A DNA stretch of 64,000 bases from the NCBI RefSeq assembly GCF_900105945.1, contig NZ_FNSO01000003.1, positions 964,543-1,028,542 of the forward strand, read 5' to 3'. The number at the start of each line of letters is the position of its first letter. The first letter of the stretch is position 1. This DNA is from Amycolatopsis tolypomycina (GTDB taxonomy: Bacteria; Actinomycetota; Actinomycetes; Mycobacteriales; Pseudonocardiaceae). Position numbers and translations under genes: made by a program. This document shows, piece after piece, positions 39,078 through 47,376 of this stretch. Below the pieces are notes generated by a model that was given only the letters and a program-made list of their open reading frames with translations, made no database searches and was not told the DNA's origin.

Positions 39078-41318
39078 CTAGGCGTCGGCGGCCCGGTCAG
39101 CGAGCGCCTTTCGGACACGCTCCGTGAACACGGTGAGGACGCCGACCTTGGTGACCTTGACCCCCAGCTCACCGAGCTGGGAGGCCAGCTTGTCCGCGTT
39201 CAGGCCCTGGTAGGGCCGGTGGTTCGGGGCGAGCTGGCGCAGCCGGGCCACGACGTCGGTGGCCTTGGCCTTCTCGTCGTCACCGAGGGCTTCGGCGACG
39301 TCTTCGAGCAGGTCACGGGCGGTTTCCAGGGCCGGGGCGGGGCGGGCGCCGGCCACCGGGGTGCCCGGCTTGAGCTGGGCCATGGCGCGGGCGATGACGT
39401 CGGCGGCGGCGTCCCAGCCGCGGTCGTCGTCGACCTCGACGAAGAACGTCCGCACGATCTCGAACAGCTCGTCGGTCATGCCGGTGGCGACCATGGTTCC
39501 GCGGTCGACGTTGAACCGCAGCTCCGTGGCCCGGATCCCGGCCGCGAACGACCCGTCCCCGAGGAACCCGTCGTTCGAGCGCCACGTCTTGACCGCGAAG
39601 CAGCCGTTGGCGCCGACGTTCTCCACCAGCTGCGACGGGATCGCGTCCGCCCGCGAGGACTGGGTGTCGTACACGGTCGAGACGCCGGTCTTGCGGCCGC
39701 GCTTGACGATGTTGACCGCCAGGTCCGCGGCCTGCTTGCCGTAGTCGGCGTGGCCGAACAGCTCGTGGCACTCGGAGAAGGCGACCAGCAGCGGACGCAT
39801 GTCCTCGTGCTGCTGCGAGATCGCCCGGGTCAGTTTCTTGGCCCCGAGTTCAGCCAGCCGCCCCTCCCGGCGTCCGACTTCGGCGTAGAGGGCTTCGAGG
39901 TGGGCCAGCGCGGACTCGACGTGCTCGGTGGTCGCCCCCTTCTCGTACTGCGACAGGCGGGGTTCGTAGGCGTCGAAGTCGCCGTTCATGGCGAACACGT
40001 GGACCCGGATTTCGGCCAGCGGGTCCAGCGCCACCCCGAGGACCATGACCCGGACCGCGTTGGACTTTCCCTGGCCAGGCTGCCCGCCGAACACCGCGTT
40101 GGATCCGGCGATGGGGATGGACACGACGTCCCCGCGCTGGGTGATCCCGATCGGGACTCCGGCGAAGACGTCCGTGGACCCTTCGTGCAGCAGCGGGTAG
40201 GGCGGGGTCGGCTTGTCCATCACCCCGGAGTCCGCGACGTAGAGGTTCAGGTACCCGGCCTTGCCGCCCTTCTCGCGTCCATAGTCCGAGGCCCACACCT
40301 CCACCGCGTTGCGGTTGAGGTTCTTCGCCAGCACCTCCCGGCGGTCGGCGACCATCGTGGGCGCGACGCCCATCGGCAGGTCCACGATCGCCCGGTACCC
40401 CTTGAACGGCGCCGTGCCCTCGCGGGTCGGGTTCAGCTCGAACCGCGGAGTCCACCCCTCCTTGATCGCCTTGTTCATCGCGGGGATGCCGAGGTGGCGC
40501 AGCGCGGCGATGATCCCGTCCGCGGTGAGCAGCGTGGACGCGTCCATCCCGCCGCCGTCGGCGCGCGCCAGCCAGCCCGGGGTGGCCTCGGCGCGGCGGC
40601 CGATGTGGTGCAAGGCGGCGAGCCCGATCCACGGGGCGGCGAGCAGCAGCGGGCCCCACGCCACCGAGATCGCGATCGTGATCCAGCGGACCACGTCCAC
40701 CACGGCACCGAACGGGGCACCGATCATCGAGACGTCCTTGAACGACAGGGCCAGCAGGCAGCCGATGCCGAACAGCACCACGATCGCCACCAGCGCGCTC
40801 AGCAGCAGCGTCTTCGCGATCTGGGCCGGGGCGTCCAGCCAGTCCATCGCGCGGCGGTGCCGCTTCTCCTTGGCCAGCTCGGCCCGCTCCTCCCAGTGCT
40901 TGAGCTCCTCGGCATCGCCGCGGGCCTCGGCCGCGCGGATCAGCCGCTCGTAGCGGGAGTTCGTCTTGGCCTCCCACACCCGCTTGGCCACGATCCCGGC
41001 CCCGCCGAAGACGTAGGCGGTGTGGCGGCCGGCGAACTTCGCCGCCGCGACCGTGCGGTCGTGGGTGACCGCGGTGCGGGTGTAGCGGGCGACCGCGGCG
41101 CCCTGGCGGCGGTACTCGGCATACCGCCACGCCCGCTGGGCCTGCTGGTCGGTGTAGAGCGCCCACTCCTCCTCGGAGACGATCTCGCCCTCGATCGCCG
41201 GGCCGCCGTCCTCGCGGGCGGGCAGGTGGTGGACGGTGGCCAGCTCCCCGGCCGGCCCCACGGCGGGCGTGGTGCCGGTGGTGGTGTTCTCGTCGTCGTG
41301 GTGGTCGGTCGGGTTCAT
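39078..41318 (-). CDS. traB: FtsK/SpoIIIE-type DNA translocase, TraB-like conjugation motor
   Basis: 746 residues from ATG 41318 (GGAAGG upstream). A cytoplasmic N-terminus is followed by two or three membrane helices (about 165-230). The motor domain has Walker A AVFGGQPGQGKSNAVRV (about 405) and Walker B-like PLLVAFSECHELF (about 490). The C-terminal 60 residues (ATDVVARLRQLAPNHRPYQG and on) look like the winged-helix gamma domain that reads clt repeats. In AICEs this single protein moves double-stranded DNA between mycelia. The symbol is assigned by analogy. Confidence 0.88.
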   Translation of the reverse strand: MNPTDHHDDENTTTGTTPAVGPAGELATVHHLPAREDGGPAIEGEIVSEEEWALYTDQQAQRAWRYAEYRRQGAAVARYTRTAVTHDRTVAAAKFAGRHTAYVFGGAGIVAKRVWEAKTNSRYERLIRAAEARGDAEELKHWEERAELAKEKRHRRAMDWLDAPAQIAKTLLLSALVAIVVLFGIGCLLALSFKDVSMIGAPFGAVVDVVRWITIAISVAWGPLLLAAPWIGLAALHHIGRRAEATPGWLARADGGGMDASTLLTADGIIAALRHLGIPAMNKAIKEGWTPRFELNPTREGTAPFKGYRAIVDLPMGVAPTMVADRREVLAKNLNRNAVEVWASDYGREKGGKAGYLNLYVADSGVMDKPTPPYPLLHEGSTDVFAGVPIGITQRGDVVSIPIAGSNAVFGGQPGQGKSNAVRVMVLGVALDPLAEIRVHVFAMNGDFDAYEPRLSQYEKGATTEHVESALAHLEALYAEVGRREGRLAELGAKKLTRAISQQHEDMRPLLVAFSECHELFGHADYGKQAADLAVNIVKRGRKTGVSTVYDTQSSRADAIPSQLVENVGANGCFAVKTWRSNDGFLGDGSFAAGIRATELRFNVDRGTMVATGMTDELFEIVRTFFVEVDDDRGWDAAADVIARAMAQLKPGTPVAGARPAPALETARDLLEDVAEALGDDEKAKATDVVARLRQLAPNHRPYQGLNADKLASQLGELGVKVTKVGVLTVFTERVRKALADRAADA

Positions 41319-41426
41319 CGCGGGAGCCTTCCTGCCGTGGGTGGTGCGCACCCCGCCGGGCAGGGCCGAACCACACGTCCCCGGGCGGGGTTGCGGTTGG
41401 CCCTGCCCAGCGAGTGCGGGGAGGGG

Positions 41427-42623
41427 TCAGCCGATGCGGCCTGCGCGGTAGTCGTCGCGCAGCTGCACCGAGAACTTCTTGCCGCACCGCAAGGTGCGGC
41501 GGATCGCTTCGCCGTTGTCCGGATCGAACCCGGCCGGCCGGGCCGCGAGGGCCGTCTTGAACTCCTCGCGCAGCTGATCGAGCGTGCGGCGCTTGGGCTC
41601 CGGCAACCGCGTCGACCGCCGCGCGGGCGGCGTGCGCCGCGCGGGGACCGCGCGGACCGGGCGGGTGCCGCCGCGCTCAGCGACCGGCGAGCCGGGTGGC
41701 GGTTGCGTAGGGTCGAGCGCGGCGATCCCGCCTGGTCCCTCCCCCTCGCCAGGTGGGGTCGCCGCCTGCTCCGGGCCCTCGCCGGGCCCAGCGGGTACCG
41801 CGTCGTCGGGCAGCTCCAGCCCGGCGAACGCGGCCAGCAGCCGGGGCAGGCACCGCACGACCGCGACGGCGACGACCGGGCCGAGCAGGTGCAGCACCAG
41901 CCCCGAGACGGTGAAGGCGTCGGCGACGCCGGGCAGGTGCGGCCAGGCGTTCATCCCGAGCGTCAGCCCGAGGAACACCCACTCCGTACGGTCGACCGCC
42001 TTGTCCTGCAGCGGCTGGCCGCGGGTGGTGAGGTAGGCGCGGCCGGCGACCACCATCAGCAGCGCCAGCGAGCAGAACGGCTCCGCCAGCCACGCGAACC
42101 ACCACCGCGGGCTCCCGGCCGGGGCGCCTTCGGCGGCGAACGCCTGCACCCCGGCCGTCGACCAGGCCAGCGCCAGGGTCAGCGACACCAGCGCCACGGC
42201 GAGCACCAGCCGCCGCACCCGGGCGTCGCGGTAGGCCAGCACCCGCGGGTCGCGGTCCAGCCGCCACAGCGCGGCGGCCTGCTCGACCGCCTTGCGTCGC
42301 GCCCGCACCTTCTCGGTGGTGACCGCGAACGGCGCGGTGTCGGACTCCAGCGCGAGAAGCTGGTGCGCTTCGGCGTGCTCGGCAGCCCGCCGCCGTACCC
42401 GGCGGGTGATCCCGGACCGCCGCGCCCGGCCGGCGACCCCAGGGTGCAGGTCCGGCGCGGGCTCGTTCTCCCCATCGGCCGTGTCCGGGGCGGGCTCCGG
42501 CTCGGCCGGGTCCGGTTCCACCGGTGCGGGCAGGTCGTTGGCGGCCAGCTGGCGTTCGATCTCGGTCAGGGTCCGGGCGAGATCGGCGTGGCCGTCGGCC
42601 GGGGTGGTGGTCGTGGAGCTCAT
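41427..42623 (-). CDS. Membrane protein of the transfer region, DUF2637/Spd-like
   Basis: ATG 42623 overlaps the preceding stop (ATGA); 398 residues. A charged N-terminal third is followed by four membrane helices (about 165-320; LVLAVALVSLTLALAWSTAG, FCSLALLMVVAGRAYL, and so on). A basic C-terminal domain ends RRTLDQLREEFKTALAARPA plus a short DNA-binding-like tail. The layout is that of DUF2637 proteins encoded beside tra genes on actinomycete plasmids, which are thought to help spread of DNA within the mycelium. Confidence 0.65.
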   Translation of the reverse strand: MSSTTTTPADGHADLARTLTEIERQLAANDLPAPVEPDPAEPEPAPDTADGENEPAPDLHPGVAGRARRSGITRRVRRRAAEHAEAHQLLALESDTAPFAVTTEKVRARRKAVEQAAALWRLDRDPRVLAYRDARVRRLVLAVALVSLTLALAWSTAGVQAFAAEGAPAGSPRWWFAWLAEPFCSLALLMVVAGRAYLTTRGQPLQDKAVDRTEWVFLGLTLGMNAWPHLPGVADAFTVSGLVLHLLGPVVAVAVVRCLPRLLAAFAGLELPDDAVPAGPGEGPEQAATPPGEGEGPGGIAALDPTQPPPGSPVAERGGTRPVRAVPARRTPPARRSTRLPEPKRRTLDQLREEFKTALAARPAGFDPDNGEAIRRTLRCGKKFSVQLRDDYRAGRIG

Positions 42624-42952
42624 GCCTTGGCCTCCTTCCGGTCGGTGTCCTCGGTCGCGCGCCCGGCGGGCGCGGCGCTGGCGGTCAGGGCGGACTGGGC
42701 CGGACGGGTAGCCACCGCGAACTGGCGTGCGGTGGATGTGGTGCGGCGCAGCCGGATCTCGTTGACCGCCCACACCGCCGCCCACACCACCGACACCAGG
42801 TCAAGCCACGGCGTGAACAGCACCCCGCCGATCAGCGGGACGGCCACGCCGGCCAGCTCGGCCGCGTGGCCGGTCGTCCACGCCACCGCCGCGTCCGTGC
42901 GGGTCCTGCACCGCGGCACGGCGGCCGGGGCCGGGTCGTTGCGTTCAGGCAT
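42620..42952 (-). CDS. Small membrane protein of the transfer region
   Basis: 110 residues from ATG 42952. Two hydrophobic stretches (about 27-63: GHAAELAGVAVPLIGGVLFT and DLVSVVWAAVWAVNEIRL) suggest a hairpin in the membrane, then a polar tail. It overlaps its neighbours on both sides, so it is translated with them. Likely a spread (Spd) type helper; not assigned to a family. Confidence 0.6.
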   Translation of the reverse strand: MPERNDPAPAAVPRCRTRTDAAVAWTTGHAAELAGVAVPLIGGVLFTPWLDLVSVVWAAVWAVNEIRLRRTTSTARQFAVATRPAQSALTASAAPAGRATEDTDRKEAKA

Positions 42953-43262
42953 GAGCGACCTCCCAGTGCATCCGGCCCGGCGGCGGGCCGGGACTCGGGT
43001 GGGTGTTGTGCGGGTCGAAGAACTGGTTGATCGGGCCGCGCGGCGGCGTCGACACCCGGCGGGTGGCGTAGGCGTCCAGCCGGGCCATCACCCCGGCCAG
43101 AATCCGCGCCGCCACCACCAGCGGAATCCGGATCAGGTGCAGCGCCAGGAACAGCGCCAGCGCCGCGAACACCCGCAGCAGCGCCCACGTCCCGTTGCGC
43201 TCCAAAAGCGTCCCCAGCAACGCCGCATCCGGGTTCGGCGGCATACCGTCCGGTGTGTACAT
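42945..43262 (-). CDS. Small membrane protein of the transfer region
   Basis: 105 residues from ATG 43262 (TGATG overlap with the preceding stop; GGGAGGCG upstream). One long or two short hydrophobic helices at about 28-58 (LLRVFAALALFLALHLIRIP, LVVAARILAGVM) and a Pro-rich C-terminus. No family is recognised. Same block and probable role as its neighbours. Confidence 0.6.
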   Translation of the reverse strand: MYTPDGMPPNPDAALLGTLLERNGTWALLRVFAALALFLALHLIRIPLVVAARILAGVMARLDAYATRRVSTPPRGPINQFFDPHNTHPSPGPPPGRMHWEVAHA

Positions 43263-43495
43263 CACGCCTCCCAGGCCGTGGCGAACGAAGCGCGGTCGAT
43301 GTCCGCCCGCCCGGCCAGCTCGTCTCCGGTGATCGAAGCCGCCAGCAGATTCACCAGCGCCAGCCGGGCGTGCAGCGAACCGGCCGCGTCGAAGCGGGCG
43401 ATGTCGCTGGCGGTGAGAAGGGCGTTGTTGTGCTTGCCGCTGGTCAGGATCTCCGCGATCAGCTCGGCCTCGCGGTAGTGCTCGGGTCCGGTCAT
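43262..43495 (-). CDS. Small hypothetical protein (77 aa)
   Basis: A helical acidic protein (EHYREAELIAEILTSGKHNN, then SLHARLALVNLLAASITGDE) coupled to both neighbours by overlaps. No domain is recognised; small soluble proteins of this kind recur in AICE tra operons. Confidence 0.55.
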   Translation of the reverse strand: MTGPEHYREAELIAEILTSGKHNNALLTASDIARFDAAGSLHARLALVNLLAASITGDELAGRADIDRASFATAWEA

Positions 43496-43665
43496 GACGG
43501 GCTCTCTTCGGTCTCGGATGCGTTGGCGGCCTTGGCTTCCCGGTGATCGGCGATGACGCCGCGGATCGCGGCGGCCAGATCACGGCCGATGCTGCGCAGG
43601 ACCGCGACGTCGTCGGCCAACATGTCCATCTCGTCGGGCAGGAACGGTTCCTTGCGGCGGCGCAT
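43492..43665 (-). CDS. Small hypothetical protein (57 aa)
   Basis: ATG 43665 follows ACAGGAGAGCTGACC. MRRRKEPFLPDEMDMLADDV, then a helical segment and acidic tail. It overlaps the next gene by 4 bases. The longer frame to 43836 lacks a ribosome site and runs through the preceding gene in another frame. Confidence 0.5.
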   Translation of the reverse strand: MRRRKEPFLPDEMDMLADDVAVLRSIGRDLAAAIRGVIADHREAKAANASETEESPS

Positions 43666-43667
43666 GG

Positions 43668-44069
43668 TCAGCTCTCCTGTTCGGTGTCGTCGGCGGGCCG
43701 CAGGTCGGCGGAGATCACGACCGGGTGGCCGAGCCGGCCGGTGCGGTCGGGGATGTCGCCGATCGCGGACAGGTGGACGGTGCCGTGGTCGCCGGGGGCA
43801 GTGCGGCGGGTCGCCAGGTCCAGGAAGCCAGCCCACGCGACGTAGATTGCGGTCACGTCTTCGGCCGTGTGGTCGAGGACGGGTACCGTGCCGCGCAAGT
43901 GGCCGGTGTCGCTCAGGGTCCAGTGCAGCGGCGTGAGCCCGGCTGCGCTGGCGCGCTGCAATACCGTCGCCAGCGCGGCGTGCCCTTGGATCTGCCAGCG
44001 GCGGCGTTCGTTGTCGGTGACCGGGCCGAACAGGCCCGATCCACTCTGGTCGGTCATTGCGGCAGTCAT
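43668..44069 (-). CDS. Hypothetical protein (133 aa)
   Basis: Soluble alpha-beta sequence (RRRWQIQGHAALATVLQRAS, then LTPLHWTLSDTGHLRGTVPV) from ATG 44069; ATG 44057 is an alternative. The WQIQGHAAL..VL....GLPPL.W.....G.L.G pattern recurs in unassigned proteins of Streptomyces plasmids. The function is unknown. Confidence 0.55.
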   Translation of the reverse strand: MTAAMTDQSGSGLFGPVTDNERRRWQIQGHAALATVLQRASAAGLTPLHWTLSDTGHLRGTVPVLDHTAEDVTAIYVAWAGFLDLATRRTAPGDHGTVHLSAIGDIPDRTGRLGHPVVISADLRPADDTEQES

Positions 44070-44091
44070 CTCCGGTGTCTATTGTGGAGGG

Positions 44092-44268
44092 TCAGCGGGT
44101 GTGCGGGCCGGGGCCGTAGAGGCGGAAGCAGGGCCGTTCGTCCAGCTCCTGACGGGACGCGGCGTGGGGCGCGCACATCGGGTCACCCGCGTAGACCGTG
44201 GTGGCCGGCGACGAACAGACCGTGCAGGTCTGCGGGGCGTTGGTGTTGTTGTTCTTGTTGCGGGCCAT
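44092..44268 (-). CDS. Small zinc-finger-like protein (58 aa)
   Basis: ATG 44268 follows AAGGAGCTTCGTC. The sequence MARNKNNNTNAPQTCTVCSS then GDPMCAPHAASRQEL contains a CxxC and a CxxH pair about 20 residues apart, which fits one structural zinc site. It is short but has a strong ribosome site and a clean stop. It is the first gene of its group after a small gap. Confidence 0.55.
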   Translation of the reverse strand: MARNKNNNTNAPQTCTVCSSPATTVYAGDPMCAPHAASRQELDERPCFRLYGPGPHTR

Positions 44269-44373
44269 GACGAAGCTCCTTCGAGAGTGCGGGGTTTGGT
44301 GGTGTTCAGGGCTGTTTGCGGTGGTCGACGTAGATTCCGGCCGCCGCGACGATCAGCAGTGCGATGGTCAGCG

Positions 44374-45282
44374 TCAGGCGCGGTCCCGGCGGGTGACGGT
44401 GCCGGACACGGTGCGGGTGGTCGCGTCGATGCCGACGCCGGCTGGGGCGGTCAGGGCGATGTCGCCGGAGACGGAGCGGGCGCGCACGGTCGAGTCGGTG
44501 GCGGCGTCGACGGTGATGTCGCCGGAGACCGTTTTGATCTGCGCCGACCCGGCCAGTTCCCGGCAGATCACGTACCCGGACACCGTGCGGACCGACACCT
44601 CCGCGGCGCGGGCGGTGTGCACGTCCCCGGACATCGTCTTCACCCGCACCGTGGTGGCATCGACGCACGCGAGGTTCCCCGCCGTGGTCTCGACGTCGAC
44701 GAACCCGAGCGGGCCGGTCGCCGTGAGGTGCGGCGTGACCCCGGACAGGATCACCGATGACCCCGGGGCCACCCGGGCGGTAATCCGGACCGGCCCGCCC
44801 CGGCGGGCCGCCCCGGCGCCGGTGACGGTGTAGCGGCCGGAACCGGCGATGACGGTGCCGTTGACGATGGTGACGCCGTCGCCGACGACCATGTCGCCGT
44901 CGATGGTGCCCAACTGGATTCCGACGACCGACCCGGTCACGATCCCGGCCTGGATGCTCACGTGGCCGTCGGAGCGGACTACCGTCGCGCCGCCTCCGGC
45001 GCCCTCGGGCTGGGGCATGCGCAGGGTGAAGCGGCGGCCTTCGGCTTCGATCGTGGCCGCCGAGATCAAGGCGGCGGTTTCGCGGCTGGTGTCCCCGGCC
45101 GCGGGGGCGAGCGTGATTTCCCCGTATTCGAGAGAGTCGTCGGCGATCACCTCGATCACGTCGTCGTGGGAGTAGATCGCCAGCTCGATCGGGCCGGACT
45201 GCCCGCACACCAGCGTGCGCGGTGTCGGCGGGTTCGGGGTCGTCGAACCGTCGTCGTTGTGGTCGGGGGTGTTGGCGGGCAT
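44374..45282 (-). CDS. DUF4097-like beta-repeat protein
   Basis: 302 residues without signal peptide or membrane helix. The second half is built of short beta-strand repeats with the DUF4097 pattern: VRVKTMSGDVHTARAAEVSV, VRTVSGYVICRELAG, IKTVSGDITVDAATDSTVRA, RSVSGDIALTAPAGVGIDAT. This gives a right-handed beta-helix or stacked sheet. The role of such proteins is unknown. A cytoplasmic copy on a mobile element is uncommon in my experience. The 91 bases upstream may hold a promoter. Confidence 0.65.
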   Translation of the reverse strand: MPANTPDHNDDGSTTPNPPTPRTLVCGQSGPIELAIYSHDDVIEVIADDSLEYGEITLAPAAGDTSRETAALISAATIEAEGRRFTLRMPQPEGAGGGATVVRSDGHVSIQAGIVTGSVVGIQLGTIDGDMVVGDGVTIVNGTVIAGSGRYTVTGAGAARRGGPVRITARVAPGSSVILSGVTPHLTATGPLGFVDVETTAGNLACVDATTVRVKTMSGDVHTARAAEVSVRTVSGYVICRELAGSAQIKTVSGDITVDAATDSTVRARSVSGDIALTAPAGVGIDATTRTVSGTVTRRDRA

Positions 45283-45355
45283 GGCGAAGACACCTGTCCT
45301 TTCCGGACATTCGATGAGGGGCAGGATGTGCGGTGGTGCGCGAGAGCGGGCCGGG

Positions 45356-45751
45356 TCACGCGGCGGTGGCGGGGCCGTCGGCCAGGCGCGCCCATTCGGC
45401 CGGCCAGTCGACAGCGCCCGCCTCGCATCCGGCGGGCACCAGGGCGTAGGCGGCGTCCAGCAGGCTGGTGACGGTGCCGCGGGCGGCCGAGAGCTTCACC
45501 GCCGGGTTGGTCAGGCACAGCCACACCAGCACCCGATCGCGGTCGCCGCCGACGTCCGGGGTGACCTGCACATCGCCCGTCCCCGCCGGAGCGGCGAGGC
45601 CGTCGCGCAGCAGATCCCGGGCGAACAGCCACGACACCGGGCCGAGGTGCAGGGTGACCGCCCACGGGTCGGTGGTCGTGTACTCCCAGACCCCTTCGAC
45701 CTCGCCGCGGTCGTCGACGATGACGGTGGCGGGGAACAGCAGCTGTGTCAC
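45356..45751 (-). CDS. SsgA-like sporulation/cell-division protein (SALP)
   Basis: GTG 45751 overlaps the NUDIX gene stop in a GTGA; 131 residues, the usual SALP length. The order VWEYTTTDPWAVTLHL, then VSWLFARDLLRDGLAAPAGT, then VLVWLCLTNPAVKLSAARGT and LDAAYALVPAGCE matches SsgA/SsgB proteins, which in sporulating actinomycetes guide septum placement. No chromosomal neighbour suggests a division role, so its presence on the AICE may link transfer to septation or sporulation. The family match is by pattern only. Confidence 0.72.
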   Translation of the reverse strand: MTQLLFPATVIVDDRGEVEGVWEYTTTDPWAVTLHLGPVSWLFARDLLRDGLAAPAGTGDVQVTPDVGGDRDRVLVWLCLTNPAVKLSAARGTVTSLLDAAYALVPAGCEAGAVDWPAEWARLADGPATAA

Positions 45752-46284
45752 GGCTCCTCCCGCAGGTCCAGTTCCGTGCGCAGCGTCCGCGGCAGGTTGC
45801 ACGCGACGATCGCCGCGGAGAGCATGCGGTCGTGGTCGAACGCGAACCCGCCCGCCCGCGCCACCTTGACCGCCACCCGAACCGGCATCCATTCCGCCGC
45901 CGCCGCGTCGTCGGCCGCGACCGGGTCGGGTGCCTCCTCCGGCAGCACCACGGCGTAGGCGACCGACACGTAGCGGCCCCGGGCGTCGCGGCCGGGAGCG
46001 TCGAACACCCCGACCTGGCGCACGAACGCCCCGGCGGGCACCGCGACGCCGGTTTCCTCCGCCAGCTCCCGCACCGCCGCCTCCTGGGCAGTCTCGTCCG
46101 GTTCGACGTGACCGCCGGGCAGGGCGAGCTTGCCCTTGTGCGGGTTCCAGCCGCGCTGGATCACCAGCACGTGCCATTTCCCACCCCGCAGGGTGAAGGC
46201 GACCATGTCCGCGGCGTAGAACACCGGGGTCCGGTCGTCGAGGCGGGCGGCGATCTTGGTGGCGAGCGAACCGAGCAGCGACAC
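45748..46284 (-). CDS. NUDIX hydrolase, Pif-like immunity candidate
   Basis: GTG 46284 follows AAAGGACATTCGCC; 178 residues. The NUDIX box is complete (GGHVEPDETAQEAAVREL, then AEETGV). The N-terminus (LATKIAARLDDRTPVFYAAD) and GWNPHKGKLALPGG fit ADP-ribose/nucleotide hydrolases. In pSAM2 the NUDIX protein Pif stops redundant transfer into cells that already carry the element. The same family in this AICE suggests, but does not prove, that role. It is coupled to the SsgA-like gene. Confidence 0.82.
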   Translation of the reverse strand: MSLLGSLATKIAARLDDRTPVFYAADMVAFTLRGGKWHVLVIQRGWNPHKGKLALPGGHVEPDETAQEAAVRELAEETGVAVPAGAFVRQVGVFDAPGRDARGRYVSVAYAVVLPEEAPDPVAADDAAAAEWMPVRVAVKVARAGGFAFDHDRMLSAAIVACNLPRTLRTELDLREEP

Positions 46285-46336
46285 GGCGAATGTCCTTTCA
46301 GGAGTAGGAAAGAGGGCTGGCAGAGAGGGCGGAGGG

Positions 46337-46519
46337 TCAGCGGAGCAGGTCCCGCCACACGTCGGCGCGCTCGTCGGCCTTGGCGGCCGCGTTGTTGTAG
46401 ACGGCGGCCTGGCGGTAGTTGCCGTTGCGCTCGTGTTCCTCGGCCTTGTCGCGCAGCGCCGTCGCGGTCGCCGCCTCGTCGGAGGCGTTGGCGCGCACCG
46501 CGTTCTTGAAAACGCCCAT
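46337..46519 (-). CDS. Small helical protein (60 aa)
   Basis: ATG 46519 is preceded by AGGACGTG. The product (MGVFKNAVRANASDEAATAT, then ALRDKAEEHERNGNYRQAAV) is a charged helical hairpin with a TPR-like look (RQAAVYNNAAAKADERADVW). No family is assigned. Confidence 0.5.
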   Translation of the reverse strand: MGVFKNAVRANASDEAATATALRDKAEEHERNGNYRQAAVYNNAAAKADERADVWRDLLR

Positions 46520-46570
46520 GGTGAAACACGTCCTTCCGTCAATGGGGGTGGAGCAGAACAAGGGAGAAGA

Positions 46571-47263
46571 TCAGGCCGCGCGCAGCTGGTGAACCGGCGC
46601 GGCGGTCAGCAGAGCGGTGACGTAGGAGACGAACGACCGCTCCGCACACGGGTGCACCGCCCCGGTCTGCGGGTCCCGCAGCGTGGTGCGCAGCCACAGC
46701 GTCAGCCGCGCCACCGACCAGCCCTGCGCGCGCCGCTTGGCGATCGCGGCCACCAGCGCGTCCAGGAACTCCGGCCGCACCCGCGGTGCCCGCTTCGCCG
46801 CCTTTGCCGCGACCGGGCACGGTCCGGCCAGGTTGGACAGGGGCGGCCGGCTGGTGCGCGGCCGGGACGCCATCGCGGCCTCCCGCTCCGCGGCGGCCAA
46901 CAGGCGAACCTGCGCCGCGACGTCGCGGTAGACCCCGGCCCGCTGGTGCATCACCGCGTCGCGGGTGCCGCGGGTCAGGACCCGGGCGTTGGCCGCCAGC
47001 AGCCCGGCCAGCATCTCGAACCGGCGCGCCACCACCGCCGGACCGTCCTCACGCACCAGCACCAGCGGGTTCCCCTCGGCCGCCGTGGGCTCGGCCTCGG
47101 CCAGCAACCGCAGCTGCGCCGCCACATCGCCGTAGACGGCCACCCGGACCCCGGTCACGACCTCCGGCAGCCCGGCCGCGCTCAGCAGCGCGGCGTTGCG
47201 GGTCAGGGTGTCGGCCAGATCGGCAAACCGGGCCGCGGTCACGGTGGTCAGCGTGGCGGTCAT
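46571..47263 (-). CDS. Hypothetical protein with internal duplication
   Basis: ATG 47263 (AAGGGACCGCTC before it); 230 residues. Two related helical units, about 8-58 (ending YGDVAAQLRLLAEAEP) and about 78-128 (ending YRDVAAQVRLLAAAER), point to an ancestral duplication. The C-terminal part (RPEFLDALVAAIAKRRAQGW, then VARLTLWLRTTLRDP) looks like a helix-turn-helix. It may bind DNA. The family is not recognised. Confidence 0.55.
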   Translation of the reverse strand: MTATLTTVTAARFADLADTLTRNAALLSAAGLPEVVTGVRVAVYGDVAAQLRLLAEAEPTAAEGNPLVLVREDGPAVVARRFEMLAGLLAANARVLTRGTRDAVMHQRAGVYRDVAAQVRLLAAAEREAAMASRPRTSRPPLSNLAGPCPVAAKAAKRAPRVRPEFLDALVAAIAKRRAQGWSVARLTLWLRTTLRDPQTGAVHPCAERSFVSYVTALLTAAPVHQLRAA

Positions 47264-47376
47264 GAGCGGTCCCTTTCGTGCGGTGCAGCCGGAAGCAGGC
47301 ATGGCGCTGCCCCGGGACGAATGCGGAATGGCTTGAATGGCGCGGAAAAGGCGCCGGAACGCGGTGGTGGGTCAGG

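Noticed and set aside
38985..43478. A 1497-codon plus-strand open frame across the AICE transfer region
   Set aside because: It is antisense to a series of coupled genes with clear domains (TraB-like, membrane proteins). The translation is low-complexity Arg/Gly/Ala/Pro sequence, an effect of high G+C.
44306..44373. Small hydrophobic tail frame (LTLTIALLIVAAAGIYVDHR) after the DUF4097-like gene
   Set aside because: It has a membrane-helix-like sequence, but I find no ATG, GTG or TTG start in frame near it, so it cannot be supported as a gene.
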